This document shows positions 40,502 through 49,188 of a stretch of 57,885 nucleotides of DNA, piece by piece. The notes beneath the pieces are model-generated. The model did not search any database. It saw nothing but the letters and a program-made list of their open reading frames with translations, and was not told the DNA's origin. This DNA comes from Betaproteobacteria bacterium. GTDB taxonomy: Bacteria > Pseudomonadota > Gammaproteobacteria > Burkholderiales > Rhodocyclaceae. Both the position numbers and the translations under genes were made by a program. Location: NCBI GenBank assembly GCA_009780885.1, contig WQZF01000008.1, positions 1 through 57,885 of the forward strand. The letters are read 5' to 3'. Each line of letters starts with the position of its first letter. The stretch's first letter is position 1.

Positions 40502-40933
40502 ATGTACCACTACACGGAATCCGGCCTGCAAAATATTTGGCTGCTAAACGGATTCAAGACCCACAAGGTAACGGATGGAATAGCTGTATCCATCATCAAC
40601 ATTGAGGGATTGCACAAGCTTATTGGCAAAAGTCTGGCGCGCAAGGCTTATCTGACAGGAAGTGAATTCCGTTTCCTGCGCAAGGAGATGGATTTTTCAC
40701 AAAAACGAATCGCGGCATTGGTCGGCAGGACAGAAGAAGCCGTATCGAAATGGGAGCGCCTGGGACATATACCCGACAGCGCAACACGTTTGCTTCAGGC
40801 AATCTATCTGGAATCCATTGACGGGGACATCAAGTTCAGGAAACTGGTGGAAGAACTTGCAGAGCTTGATCGTGTGCAGCAAGAAAGACTGGTATTCGAG
40901 GATACTCTGGATGGCTGGCGCAAGGCGGCCTGA
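40502..40933 (+). CDS. HTH-domain antitoxin-like regulator (MqsA C-domain type)
   Basis: 143 residues with an excellent GGAGG ribosome site. The N-terminal part begins MYHYTESGLQNIWLLNGF and is shared by regulators that accompany DUF4258 genes. The helix-turn-helix is LTGSEFRFLRKEMDFSQKR(IAALVGRTEEAVSKWER) at about 50-85, resembling the MqsA/YgiT HTH without the N-terminal zinc ribbon. It probably binds its own promoter and neutralises the upstream product. A stand-alone transcription factor remains possible. Confidence 0.8.
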   Translation: MYHYTESGLQNIWLLNGFKTHKVTDGIAVSIINIEGLHKLIGKSLARKAYLTGSEFRFLRKEMDFSQKRIAALVGRTEEAVSKWERLGHIPDSATRLLQAIYLESIDGDIKFRKLVEELAELDRVQQERLVFEDTLDGWRKAA

Positions 40934-40985
40934 GCAAAGTTTGCGAAGCGAAGGAAGAAAGCAGCGAGACTCATTTGGAGATGAC

Positions 40986-42227
40986 ATGAAACCCAACCGC
41001 CTGAACCGCTTGATTTGTGGCCTGATCCTGGGACTATCCCTGTCCGCTTCCGCAATCCATGCCGCTCCCCCTGAGCTTGCGCTTGCACTTGCGCCCGAGA
41101 TTGCGCCGTCTACCGAGACTGCCGAAGCCGGCATCAATGCCTTCGCTTGCGACCTGTACGCGCAACTCAAGAAGCAAGGCGGAAACCTCTTCTTTTCTCC
41201 CTTGAGCATCTCCTACGCGCTCGCGGTGACTGGCGCGGGCGCGCGCGGCGAAACGCTTGCGCAAATGGAGCGGGTACTGCATGCGCCACTGGGCAAACAG
41301 CACGATCATGCGGCTTTTTCCAAATTGATGCAGCGCCTCAATACAGCGCAAAGCGACGAACAAGTGCGCATGGTCATTGCCAACTCGCTGTGGCCGGATA
41401 AAAGCCTTTCGATCCGGCCCGAATATGAAGAGACGGCAAGAAATTATTATGGCGCTCCGATCACCCCGGTCAATTACAAGGACGGGCAGAACGCAGCAAA
41501 ACAAATCAACGCCTGGGTCGAGCAAAAGACAAGGGATCGGATACGCGATCTCTTGAGTCCGGGCGACCTGAATGCCTCTACGCGCCTTGTGCTGGTCAAC
41601 GCCGTCTATTTCAATGGCCGCTGGCTGTCCCCGTTTGACTCCGGCAACACAAGAACCGCTGTTTTCCACGCGCCCGGCAAGCAAGTGGATACACGCTTCA
41701 TGTTCCAGAAGAAAGTTTTCAGATACGGGCAGGTCGAGAATCTACAGATACTGGAACTGCCCTATAAGGGGGAAGGTTTTTCCATGCTCGCGCTCTTGCC
41801 CGAAGACAAGCCGGGCGCGCTCGAAAAACTGGAGGGCGCGCTTTCGCCGGAGAGCCTTGCCCAATGGACGACAGCGCTCACCCGGCAGGAAGTGAATGTT
41901 CTTTTCCCGAAATTCAAGCTGACCTGGGGAGCCAGGGAACTGAATGGCGAACTCATCGCATTGGGGATGCGCAACGCTTTTGGGTCGGCGGATTTCAGCG
42001 GCATCAGTCCGGAAAATCCGTTCATCAGCAAGGTAGTGCACAAAGCCGATGTGGAGGTAGACGAAGGCGGCACCGTGGCCGCAGCGGCGACAGGCGTCAT
42101 GATGAGCAAATCTGCCGTCGCAAGACCCATTCCAGAATTCCGCGCCGACCGCCCCTTCCTTTTCCTCATCCGCGAAAACAGCAAGGGCACGATCCTCTTC
42201 ATGGGGCGCCTGACGGAGCCTCGATAA
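40986..42227 (+). CDS. Exported serpin (serine protease inhibitor)
   Basis: 413 residues with a signal peptide of about 26 residues (cleavage after AIHA). The serpin fold is full-length: NLFFSPLSISYALAVTGAGARGET, the breach strand LVLVNAVYFNGRW, and the PFLFLIREN...ILFMGRL ending. The reactive-loop hinge EGGTVAAAAT (360-369) has the small residues needed for loop insertion, so it should be inhibitory. By the usual 17-residue count the P2-P1-P1' residues are K375-S376-A377, but the loop is about three residues longer than in antitrypsin, so the scissile bond is uncertain. It has its own GGAG site and follows the HTH gene by 52 bp. Confidence 0.93.
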   Translation: MKPNRLNRLICGLILGLSLSASAIHAAPPELALALAPEIAPSTETAEAGINAFACDLYAQLKKQGGNLFFSPLSISYALAVTGAGARGETLAQMERVLHAPLGKQHDHAAFSKLMQRLNTAQSDEQVRMVIANSLWPDKSLSIRPEYEETARNYYGAPITPVNYKDGQNAAKQINAWVEQKTRDRIRDLLSPGDLNASTRLVLVNAVYFNGRWLSPFDSGNTRTAVFHAPGKQVDTRFMFQKKVFRYGQVENLQILELPYKGEGFSMLALLPEDKPGALEKLEGALSPESLAQWTTALTRQEVNVLFPKFKLTWGARELNGELIALGMRNAFGSADFSGISPENPFISKVVHKADVEVDEGGTVAAAATGVMMSKSAVARPIPEFRADRPFLFLIRENSKGTILFMGRLTEPR

Positions 42228-42260
42228 GGCAATAACCACCCAGGAGGGACAGGACATAGC

Positions 42261-42335
42261 TTGGGGTGAGCGCAAGCGAAGCCCAACGGAATTACCCGCA
42301 CCCGAAATATTGGGCTTCGCTTGCGCTCACCCCAA
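42261..42335. repeat. Inverted-pair repeat, TTGGGGTGAGCGCAAGCGAA variant
   Basis: Two arms, TTGGGGTGAGCGCAAGCGAAGCCCAA and its inverse, separated by about 23 bp. It resembles the GTAGGATGGGTAGAGCG family in size and in the AGCGCAAGCGAA core, but the end sequence differs. Confidence 0.8.
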
Positions 42336-42388
42336 CCTATGCCCTGCGCTCTACGCTGCAACCCGGTTTCGGAGAGAAGGTTTCGTAG

Positions 42389-42412
42389 GGGACGCCGCCT
42401 TCGGCGTCCCGT
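42389..42412 (+). terminator. Hairpin after the serpin gene
   Basis: GGGACGCCG-CCTT-CGGCGTCCC is a perfect 9-bp stem followed by only GTTTG. It may terminate serpin transcription; the T-run is weak. Confidence 0.35.
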
Positions 42413-42444
42413 TTGATTGAGCAAACAGCAGATTCCGCAACAAC

Positions 42445-42471
42445 AAAAAAGCGGCCCGAAAGCCGCTTTTT
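42445..42471 (-). terminator. Rho-independent terminator of the Bax-inhibitor-1 gene
   Basis: AAAAAGCGGC-CCGAAA-GCCGCTTTTT, 20 bp beyond the stop of the minus-strand gene. A and T runs on both sides would let it act in both directions. Confidence 0.85.
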
Positions 42472-42491
42472 CGTTGGAAGAAAGAACCCGC

Positions 42492-43262
42492 TCAATCTTC
42501 GCCGGCCAGGGCCATCAACAGCCGCAGCAGGCTGACGAAGATGTTGTAGATATCGAGATAGACCGACAGCGTCGCCATGATGTAGTTCGTTTCGCCGCCG
42601 TGCACGATGCGGTTGATGTCGTACAGGAGATAACCGCAGAAGAGCAGCAGGATCGCCGCCGAAATCGCCAGCGACAAGGCCGGGATCTGGAAGAAGAGGT
42701 TGGCAATGATCGCCAGGAACACCACCACCAGGCCAACAAACAGGAATTTGCCCCAGTGGCTGAAATCGCGCCTGGTCGTTGCGGCAATGCCCGAGAGCGT
42801 GAAGAAAATCGCCCCCGTCCCGCCTGCGGCCATCGCAATCAGTTGCCCGCCGTTGGAAAAGCGCCCGAGCGCAAATTGCAGGAGTCCGGAAAGCGCCACG
42901 CCCATGAAGAGCGTGAAAATGAGCAGGAACACCACGCCCATTCCGCTGTCCTTGGTGCGGCTGACGGCGAACATCAGGCCGTAGGCAATCCCGAAGAAGA
43001 GCAGCAGGCCGATCCACGGGCTGCCGATGGCCATGAGATTGAAGCCCGTATAAACACCGAACAGCGCGCCGATCAGCGTCGGAATCATCGAAACGCCAAG
43101 CAGCAGATAGGTATTGCGCAGAACGCGCTGCTGCGCCTCGCCGACCTCCTGGCCCTGCTGCCATGCGCCGCCGCGAAGAAGCTCTCCTCCCATCCCTGGG
43201 GAAGCCTGCTCTCCGGATTGATTCGAGATTTGCCGGGGTTGACCGAATTGTGGGCGTTCCAT
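42492..43262 (-). CDS. Bax inhibitor-1/YccA-family membrane protein
   Basis: 256 residues. A polar, Gln/Gly-rich N-terminus of about 45 residues is followed by seven membrane segments. The BI-1 hallmarks are LSGIAATTRRDFSHWGK(FLFVGL) in the middle and GYLLYDINRIVHGGETNYIMATLSVYLDIYNIFVSLL, split over the last two segments; the YD pair and final Asp residues match the calcium-leak/pH-sensing site. E. coli YccA of this family modulates FtsH, and the role here is inferred only at family level. It is monocistronic with its own terminator. Confidence 0.92.
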   Translation of the reverse strand: MERPQFGQPRQISNQSGEQASPGMGGELLRGGAWQQGQEVGEAQQRVLRNTYLLLGVSMIPTLIGALFGVYTGFNLMAIGSPWIGLLLFFGIAYGLMFAVSRTKDSGMGVVFLLIFTLFMGVALSGLLQFALGRFSNGGQLIAMAAGGTGAIFFTLSGIAATTRRDFSHWGKFLFVGLVVVFLAIIANLFFQIPALSLAISAAILLLFCGYLLYDINRIVHGGETNYIMATLSVYLDIYNIFVSLLRLLMALAGED

Positions 43263-43529
43263 AAAAACTCCTTGAAAATTATGGATTTATAATAGAAATG
43301 ACACTTGCTGAAAGAGCATAATCGAGAAAGAAAAAACTTGCAACCCGGCGCCGGACGAACAAGGACAATGGCATGAATCCACCCTCTCCCCAAGTCATCT
43401 CCCGTCGAGGGAGAGGAGACTCCCACCGGCGCTTTCGCGCCACCTCCCTCGAAGGGAGAGGCTTGTTCACATCCCGATCAAAAAACCTCTAAAATTGCTG
43501 GCACCTCTTTCGATGGATGCGCAAACAAC

Positions 43530-44237
43530 ATGGACAACAACCTCAAAATCTGGTCGGCTGAATTTCTTGGCACTTTCTGGCTGACCCTTGGCGGCTGCGG
43601 CAGCGCGGTGCTTGCAGCGGCGTTCCCGGAAGTCGGCATCGGCCTGCTCGGCGTCTCGCTCGCCTTCGGGCTGACGGTGGTCACGGGCGCCTATGCCTTC
43701 GGCCCGATTTCGGGCGGGCACTTCAACCCCGCCGTCTCGCTTGGCGTCGTCGCGGCGGGTCGCATGCCGGCCAGCCGCCTGCCGGGCTACATCGTCTCGC
43801 AAGTGGCCGGCGCCTGCGTCGCTGGCGCGATTCTCTACCTCATCGCCACCGGCAAACCCGGCGCGGAACTCGGCGGTTTTGCCTCCAACGGCTACGGCGA
43901 AAACTCGCCAGGCGGATACGGCCTGTTCGCCGCGCTGATCTGCGAGGTCGTGATGACCGCCATTTTCCTGATCGTCATCCTGGGCGCGACCGCAAACCGC
44001 GCCACCGGCAGCATGGCGGGCCTGGCGATTGGCCTCTGCCTCACCCTGATCCACCTCGTCTCGATCCCGGTCACGAACACCTCGGTCAACCCGGCCCGCA
44101 GCACCGGCGTCGCCCTCTTCGCCCCACCGGCAGCGCTGGAGCAACTCTGGCTCTTCTGGCTCGCCCCGCTGGTAGGCGCCGTGCTGGGCGCGCTGATCTA
44201 CCGCGCCCTGCTGGACGAACCCGCGAAAGCCGCGTAA
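43530..44237 (+). CDS. aqpZ: Aquaporin Z
   Basis: Water channel of the inner membrane, 235 residues with six membrane segments and two half-helix loops carrying HFNPAVS and SVNPARS. The selectivity-filter residues match AqpZ (Arg after the second NPA; His in [20 protein letters not shown]). [19 protein letters not shown] at the start is also characteristic. It stands alone, with a terminator downstream. The 267-bp region before it holds CCCTCGAAGGGAG-type dyads (about 43396-43462). Confidence 0.96.
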   Translation: MDNNLKIWSAEFLGTFWLTLGGCGSAVLAAAFPEVGIGLLGVSLAFGLTVVTGAYAFGPISGGHFNPAVSLGVVAAGRMPASRLPGYIVSQVAGACVAGAILYLIATGKPGAELGGFASNGYGENSPGGYGLFAALICEVVMTAIFLIVILGATANRATGSMAGLAIGLCLTLIHLVSIPVTNTSVNPARSTGVALFAPPAALEQLWLFWLAPLVGAVLGALIYRALLDEPAKAA

Positions 44238-44266
44238 AGACAGCAGACGCAATTTGCACCACCCAC

Positions 44267-44296
44267 AAACGGGCGTCATCAAGCGCCCGTTTTTTT
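44267..44296 (+). terminator. Rho-independent terminator of aqpZ
   Basis: AAACGGGCG-TCATCAAG-CGCCCGTTTTTTT, a strong stem with a long T-run, ending 7 bp before a 78-bp repeat. Confidence 0.85.
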
Positions 44297-44302
44297 GTCA
44301 TA

Positions 44303-44380
44303 ATTTTCTAAATTTACTTAAATAATGTTTAGCTACTGTAGTGTTTTTTACTTAATAATTATTACAGTAATTTAGAAAAT
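44303..44380 (+). repeat. 78-bp AT-rich palindromic repeat, copy 6
   Basis: Almost identical to copy 1 (592-669); only the middle after CTACTGTAGTG differs. It marks the border between aqpZ and the lower-GC XRE-HNH gene. Confidence 0.92.
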
Positions 44381-44527
44381 TAAGCCACAGAGCGACTGGA
44401 AAACAAATTGGTTTTCGTAGGGGCAGTCGTTTTCAGAAGGCGACTGCACCAAACTTCAGAAGTGAACTACACGGAGCATAGTTGCGAGGTGAGTGAGTCT
44501 GTGCTAGCTCTGTTGAAGTGGCTAGTC

Positions 44528-44556
44528 TTGACAGAGAATGGTGCAGCAAATAAACT
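44528..44556 (+). promoter_or_regulatory. Sigma-70 promoter of the XRE-HNH gene
   Basis: A perfect TTGACA, a 17-bp spacer and TAAACT. The predicted start near 44563 leaves a leader of about 22 bases before the ATG at 44585. The gene's own HTH domain could act here. Confidence 0.6.
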
Positions 44557-44584
44557 GAGGTCATGTTTTTTAACTGACGCAATC

Positions 44585-46063
44585 ATGACCACCAAAACAA
44601 CCCCAAGACCAGAACAAGTCCGTGCTGCGCGCAGCCTTCTCGGTTGGTCCCAGCAAAATCTCGCCGAAAAAGCTGGTGTCGCGGTCTCGACGGTGGCGGA
44701 TTTCGAGCGCGGCCAACGCAACTTGGTGCCGAATAATGCTTTTGCGATCCAGCAAGCTCTGGAAGCAGGCGGTATCCTGTTCACCGAGACCGGCGTCAGC
44801 CACGGGTTTCATTGGACATTTATGACTGAGCATGGGATGAGCGATCTAGTCGTTACCTTCACGCCCGAAGCCAACGAAACGCTGATCAATTTTGCGTCGA
44901 TATTCGGCGCGGTTGATCCCCCCAAGGTTTCGATCAACACTATTCAGTGCGTGACACCTGAACTAAAAAGCAAAGTCAACAATTACGTTGATCGGCATGC
45001 CACCAAAGCACCACATCTGTTCCGCCTGCGCAAGATGCTTGCCGACATGCCCGACGGAGAATTCTTCCTGCTATTGCCGATTCCCCCGACCTCAACGGCC
45101 GAGCAGTATCAATATGAACAGGTGCTGCACCAGCTTAATCATCCGCAAGAGCAGCCTCTGGATGCAGACATGCAGGTCTTCGACCATTTGATTGCGCTAT
45201 ATAACATGTGCATCCCTCGAACAGATAAGCACTTCATCATTGGCAATCCCAAGAAGATGGACCGTATCTGTCGATTTTGTAGAGGCACAACGAAAACCGG
45301 CGCTAAATTTGACAAGGAAGCCCATGCTATTCCGGCAGCACTGGGCAACAAGTTCCTGAAGCTTGCCGACGAATGCGATACGTGCAACGGGTACTTTGGG
45401 GAGGAGATCGAACCTACTCTCGTCGAATTGCTAAACATCCAGCGGGTATTCTTGGGCATTGAAGCTCGCGGGAGATTGCCTACTGTTAAGTTTCCCGGTG
45501 GCACTATGTTCCACGAAAACAAGGACGGTAAGCGTATGGTTGTCGTCTCCGGGAAAATCTCGGAGGATGCATCTGGCGTGTTGAGCGCGCAACTGGGTCG
45601 CGGTAAACCCATCGTCCCACAGAATTTCTACCGAGCACTAAGCAAAATCGCCCTATCTGTCATCCCGGAGGAGGAGCTCTTGGCCCTGAAGAAAACGGCG
45701 CAGTGGGTACGCTATGGCGAATCTGCTAGCGAGCCTTTACCGAAGATTGCAGCAGCGGTGGTAATGCTCCCCCCAGACCCGTCTGCTCAAATCACCTTAT
45801 ACATCCGTAAGGAACCGCACCCCAAGATGCCGCATGTTGTGTGCGAATTCCGGCTGGGGTGCTACATGTACGTTTACGCCCTCCCTTTCTCCGAACGCGA
45901 TGAGGGCGACCTGATTGGGTTCTTTGAGGAAGAGGATTTCAAACAAACGTTCCGTCATTATGCGTTCGTGCCATCTTGGACTCAGCAGGACTACAGCGGA
46001 ACCCAAGAAATTCAGATAGTCCAGAAAATGACGATGTCGCCTCGCTACATGTCCAGCGCATAG
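44585..46063 (+). CDS. XRE-type HTH fused to an HNH (HNH_5-like) endonuclease
   Basis: 492 residues. The HTH at about 10-62 (RAARSLLGWSQQNLAEKAG...TVADFERGQR) is an XRE domain of the kind often found as a stand-alone regulator. A central domain of unknown nature follows (75-215). An HNH-type metal centre comes next: C229 and C232 (CRFC), catalytic-type H247 in KEAHAIP, and C264/C267/N268 (CDTCNGYFGEEIE). The last 200 residues are unrecognised. Composition is visibly less GC-rich than the neighbours, and an IS110 element follows, so acquisition is likely. It may be a self-regulated nuclease acting in defence or addiction. No methylase or partner gene is present. Confidence 0.75.
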   Translation: MTTKTTPRPEQVRAARSLLGWSQQNLAEKAGVAVSTVADFERGQRNLVPNNAFAIQQALEAGGILFTETGVSHGFHWTFMTEHGMSDLVVTFTPEANETLINFASIFGAVDPPKVSINTIQCVTPELKSKVNNYVDRHATKAPHLFRLRKMLADMPDGEFFLLLPIPPTSTAEQYQYEQVLHQLNHPQEQPLDADMQVFDHLIALYNMCIPRTDKHFIIGNPKKMDRICRFCRGTTKTGAKFDKEAHAIPAALGNKFLKLADECDTCNGYFGEEIEPTLVELLNIQRVFLGIEARGRLPTVKFPGGTMFHENKDGKRMVVVSGKISEDASGVLSAQLGRGKPIVPQNFYRALSKIALSVIPEEELLALKKTAQWVRYGESASEPLPKIAAAVVMLPPDPSAQITLYIRKEPHPKMPHVVCEFRLGCYMYVYALPFSERDEGDLIGFFEEEDFKQTFRHYAFVPSWTQQDYSGTQEIQIVQKMTMSPRYMSSA

Positions 46064-46382
46064 GTGTTACCCGTGTCCCCGAACACCTGTTACCTATGCC
46101 CCAAGTCCATACACTGGTGCGCTCACCCCAACGATCATGGAGCTTGGCGCCACCCCGGATGATGAAAGAAATTTGGGGGTGCAAGGCAGCCGGCAGAGGT
46201 CGTGCTTATGTTTGGAGGACATATCCCGCCCCCAACGTGACCCGTCAGACGCATCCGTACCCCGGATTGCTTCCTTAGAGAGCGCACGCTAAATAGGCCG
46301 TTGGCAACTTGTCGCCTTCAGGCTGATTGTGTCTTGACGCAGGCCGCCTTGCTTTTTGAGTGTAAAACCGACAGGAGGCAAT
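46064..46382. other. Spacer before the IS110 transposase; probable IS left end with possible bridge RNA
   Basis: No gene is seen. Near 46068-46104 there is a duplicated GTTACCC/TRTG(T/C)CC motif that looks like the end of another, lost insertion sequence. From about 46185 to 46382 lies non-coding DNA expected to be the left flank of the IS110 element. In IS110-group elements this flank encodes the bridge RNA that chooses target and donor. The exact element boundary cannot be placed by eye. Confidence 0.4.
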
Positions 46383-47606
46383 ATGCAACTCTGTGCATTA
46401 CACAAGCGGGTCATTGGCTTGGATGTTCATCAGGCGCAAATTACGGCCTGTGCGCTGATCGAACAAGCCGATGGAAGCACGCGCATCGAGCATCGGCAGT
46501 TCGGCGCGTTTGCCCGTGATCGCCGTGAATTGGCCCAATGGGCCACCTCGCTGCAACCCGATGAAGTCGTGATGGAATCTACCGGCATCTATTGGAAGAG
46601 TCCCTATGCTGCCTTGGAAGCCGTCGGTATCGCTGCCAAGGTGGTCAACGCCCGGCATGTCAAGAACGTGCCCGGACGCAAGACGGACGTTGGCGACGCG
46701 CAATGGCTGGCAACCCTCTCGCGTGCCGGGCTGTTGCGCGCCTCGTTCGTGCCGCCGGCCCATTTTCGTCAATTGCGCCTAATTGCCCGCGAACGGCAGA
46801 AATTGGTCGGACAACTGGCCTCTGACAAGAACCGCGTCCACAAGCTTCTCACCGATGACGGCATCCGCTTGAGCGTGGTGCTCAGCGACATTCATGGCAA
46901 ATCGGCCCGCGCCATGATCAAGGCGCTGATTGCCGGACACCCGCCAGAAGAGGTCCTCCGTCTGGCGAGTCGGCGGCTCAAGGCCAGCCGCCAGGAATTG
47001 CTCGATGCCTTGCAAGGCAATTTGACGGACAGTCATTGTTTTGTGCTCGAGGAACTGATGCGGAAAATCGAGGACATCGAGGCACGCATCGCACGCTTTG
47101 AAGCCCGCCTGTTGCGCGAGTTGCAACCGCAGCGCGATATTTTGGCCTTGCTCCAAACCCTGCCCGGCATCGACCTGATCGGCGCAGCCATGCTGTTGGT
47201 GGAAATCGGTTCGGATATGAGTGTGTTTGGCAATCCTGATCGCTTGGCATCGTGGGTCGGTATGTGTCCGGGCAACAACGAATCCGCAGGCAAACGCAAA
47301 GGCTCCAAGATGCGCAAGGGCAACTCTTATGTGCGCCGCCTGTTGTGCGAGTTCGCCCATGCCGCCAGCCGAACCGCTTCTGTGTTCCAATCAAAATTCC
47401 AAGCCCTGCGGGTACGACGAGGACACAAACGCGCCATCGTCGCGATCGGCCACAAACTTCTGCGAACCATCTTCTTCATGCTCCAGCGGCGCAAATATTA
47501 CCGGGACAGCTCCGTCGACTATGAAGAACTCAGCGTTCGTCGCAACGCCCCGCGTTGGATCAAGTCCCTGACACGCTTCGGCTTCATCGCCCCTGCCAGC
47601 GCCTGA
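46383..47606 (+). CDS. IS110-family transposase (DEDD recombinase)
   Basis: 407 residues, apparently intact. The RuvC-like DEDD catalytic residues are D14 (GLDVH), E64 (MESTGIYW), and D101/D104 (DVGDAQWLA). The C-terminal Transposase_20 part (LLQTLPGIDLIGAAMLLVEIG) leads to SWVGMCPGNNESAGKRKGS, where the nucleophilic serine is expected. GAGG lies 8 bp before the ATG. IS110 enzymes move without terminal inverted repeats, guided by a bridge RNA. The element ends somewhere before 47719; no flanking duplication is visible. Confidence 0.93.
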   Translation: MQLCALHKRVIGLDVHQAQITACALIEQADGSTRIEHRQFGAFARDRRELAQWATSLQPDEVVMESTGIYWKSPYAALEAVGIAAKVVNARHVKNVPGRKTDVGDAQWLATLSRAGLLRASFVPPAHFRQLRLIARERQKLVGQLASDKNRVHKLLTDDGIRLSVVLSDIHGKSARAMIKALIAGHPPEEVLRLASRRLKASRQELLDALQGNLTDSHCFVLEELMRKIEDIEARIARFEARLLRELQPQRDILALLQTLPGIDLIGAAMLLVEIGSDMSVFGNPDRLASWVGMCPGNNESAGKRKGSKMRKGNSYVRRLLCEFAHAASRTASVFQSKFQALRVRRGHKRAIVAIGHKLLRTIFFMLQRRKYYRDSSVDYEELSVRRNAPRWIKSLTRFGFIAPASA

Positions 47607-47719
47607 TACTAACGCTCTTCTGAGCAACAACCCAGTCCTTCAGCAGACAGGTTGGTGCTCGCCTGTCAAATGAGTTCTTTCACGCTAACCTATACGAGCG
47701 GTATGCGTTCGCTCTTTAT

Positions 47720-49186
47720 TCAAAACGCCCCGAACATCCCTCCCAGCACGATCACCGCGACCAGGCCGAGGAGGGCGCCGACGATGCCGACCATCACGAT
47801 GTCGCGGTAGCTTTCGCGGTGGGTCGATCCGCAGACCGCCAAGAGGGTGACGACTGCGCCGTTGTGGGGCAGGCTGTCGAGCGTGCCTGCGCCGATGACG
47901 GCGATGCGGTGCAGCAGCGCGGGGTCGATGCCGAGTTCTGCCGCGCGGATCATGTAGGTGTTGCCGAGCGCGTCGAGCGCGATTGTCAGGCCGCCCGAAG
48001 CCGAGCCGGTCAGCGCGGCCAGCAGGTTGGTGGCGACCGCCAGCGAGACGAGGGGGGAGCCGCCGATGTCGAGCACCCAGGCCCTGACGATCTCGAAGGC
48101 CGGCATCGCCGCGACGACCGAGCCGAATCCGACCAGGCTGGCGACGCTGATCGCGGGCAACACCGAAGCGTTCGCGCCCGCGTCCATCGTTTCGCGCAGA
48201 TTCGGCAGGCGCCGCCAGTTGATCGCCAGCACGGCGGCAATCGCGCACAGCAGGGCCGTCACCACCGCCCAGACGCCGCCGATTCCCGAAAGCGAAGCGC
48301 CGCCCCAACGCGGCTCGTTCAGGAATTCCGCGTCCATATTCGGCAGCACGAAGAGCGACATCAGCAGATTGACGGCCACCACCACGATCAGCGGAAGAAA
48401 GGCGAGATAGACGGGCAGCGGGGCGGTTGCGGGCTGGCCGTGCAGGATTTCGGCGGGGTCGAATTCACGGGCGGCGACAGCCCGTTCGCGCAGCGCGTCG
48501 TTATCGGCGATCGGCGCCGGGGGAGAAAGCGCAGCGCCGCTCGCCTCGAAGCCTTCGCCGGACAGACGCGCCCTCTTTTCCATCAGATAAAGCCAGTACA
48601 GCCCGAAAGCCAGCATGATCGCGGCAGCGATCAGCCCGAGGCCCGGAGCGGCGAAGGGCGTCGTGCCGAAGAAGGGCATCGGGATCGCGTTCTGGATTGC
48701 GGGCGTGCCGGGCAAGGCGGACATGGTGAAGGTCGAAGTCCCGAGCACAATCGCCGCCGGCATCAGCCGCCGTGGAATATCGGCCAGCCGGAACAGCCGC
48801 TGCGCCATCGGCGCCAGCACGAAGAAGGCGACGAAGAGGCTCACCCCGCCGTAAGTCACCATCGCCCCGGCCAGGACCACGGCCAGCACCGCCCTGCCCG
48901 CGCCGAGCTTCTGCATCAGGAAATCGGCGACGATCGAGATCGAACCGCTGTTTTCCATCAACTTCCCGAACAGCGCCCCGAGCAGGAAGAGCGGAAAGAA
49001 CTGCGCCAGGAAACGCGCCGCGCTTCCCATGAACGTCAGCGTCCAGTGCGCCAGCAGCGGCTCCCGCGAAAACAGCACCGCGCACATCGCCGCCATCGGC
49101 GCCAGCAGCAGGACGCTCCAGCCCCTGAAGGAAAGCCAGATCAGAAGACCCAGGCCGAGCAGAATGCCGAACAATCCCAGACTCAT
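47720..49186 (-). CDS. GntP-family permease
   Basis: 488 residues with about twelve hydrophobic segments and the Gnt-family pattern LLGALFGKLMENSGS, VTYGGVSLFVAFFVLAP, LTGSASGGLTIALDALG, and AGTLDSLPHNGAVVTLL near the end. The family includes gluconate permeases and the D-beta-hydroxybutyrate permease of polyhydroxyalkanoate-degrading bacteria; sequence alone does not choose. It starts 2 bp after the patatin stop, so the two form an operon. The pairing of a carboxylate carrier with a lipid esterase is compatible with hydroxybutyrate or fatty-acid use (inference). Confidence 0.85.
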   Translation of the reverse strand: MSLGLFGILLGLGLLIWLSFRGWSVLLLAPMAAMCAVLFSREPLLAHWTLTFMGSAARFLAQFFPLFLLGALFGKLMENSGSISIVADFLMQKLGAGRAVLAVVLAGAMVTYGGVSLFVAFFVLAPMAQRLFRLADIPRRLMPAAIVLGTSTFTMSALPGTPAIQNAIPMPFFGTTPFAAPGLGLIAAAIMLAFGLYWLYLMEKRARLSGEGFEASGAALSPPAPIADNDALRERAVAAREFDPAEILHGQPATAPLPVYLAFLPLIVVVAVNLLMSLFVLPNMDAEFLNEPRWGGASLSGIGGVWAVVTALLCAIAAVLAINWRRLPNLRETMDAGANASVLPAISVASLVGFGSVVAAMPAFEIVRAWVLDIGGSPLVSLAVATNLLAALTGSASGGLTIALDALGNTYMIRAAELGIDPALLHRIAVIGAGTLDSLPHNGAVVTLLAVCGSTHRESYRDIVMVGIVGALLGLVAVIVLGGMFGAF

Positions 49187-49188
49187 CC

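Noticed and set aside
40986-42227. Serpin as third member of the toxin-antitoxin operon
   Set aside because: It has its own ribosome site, a 52-bp gap and a signal peptide; nothing links its function to the upstream pair.
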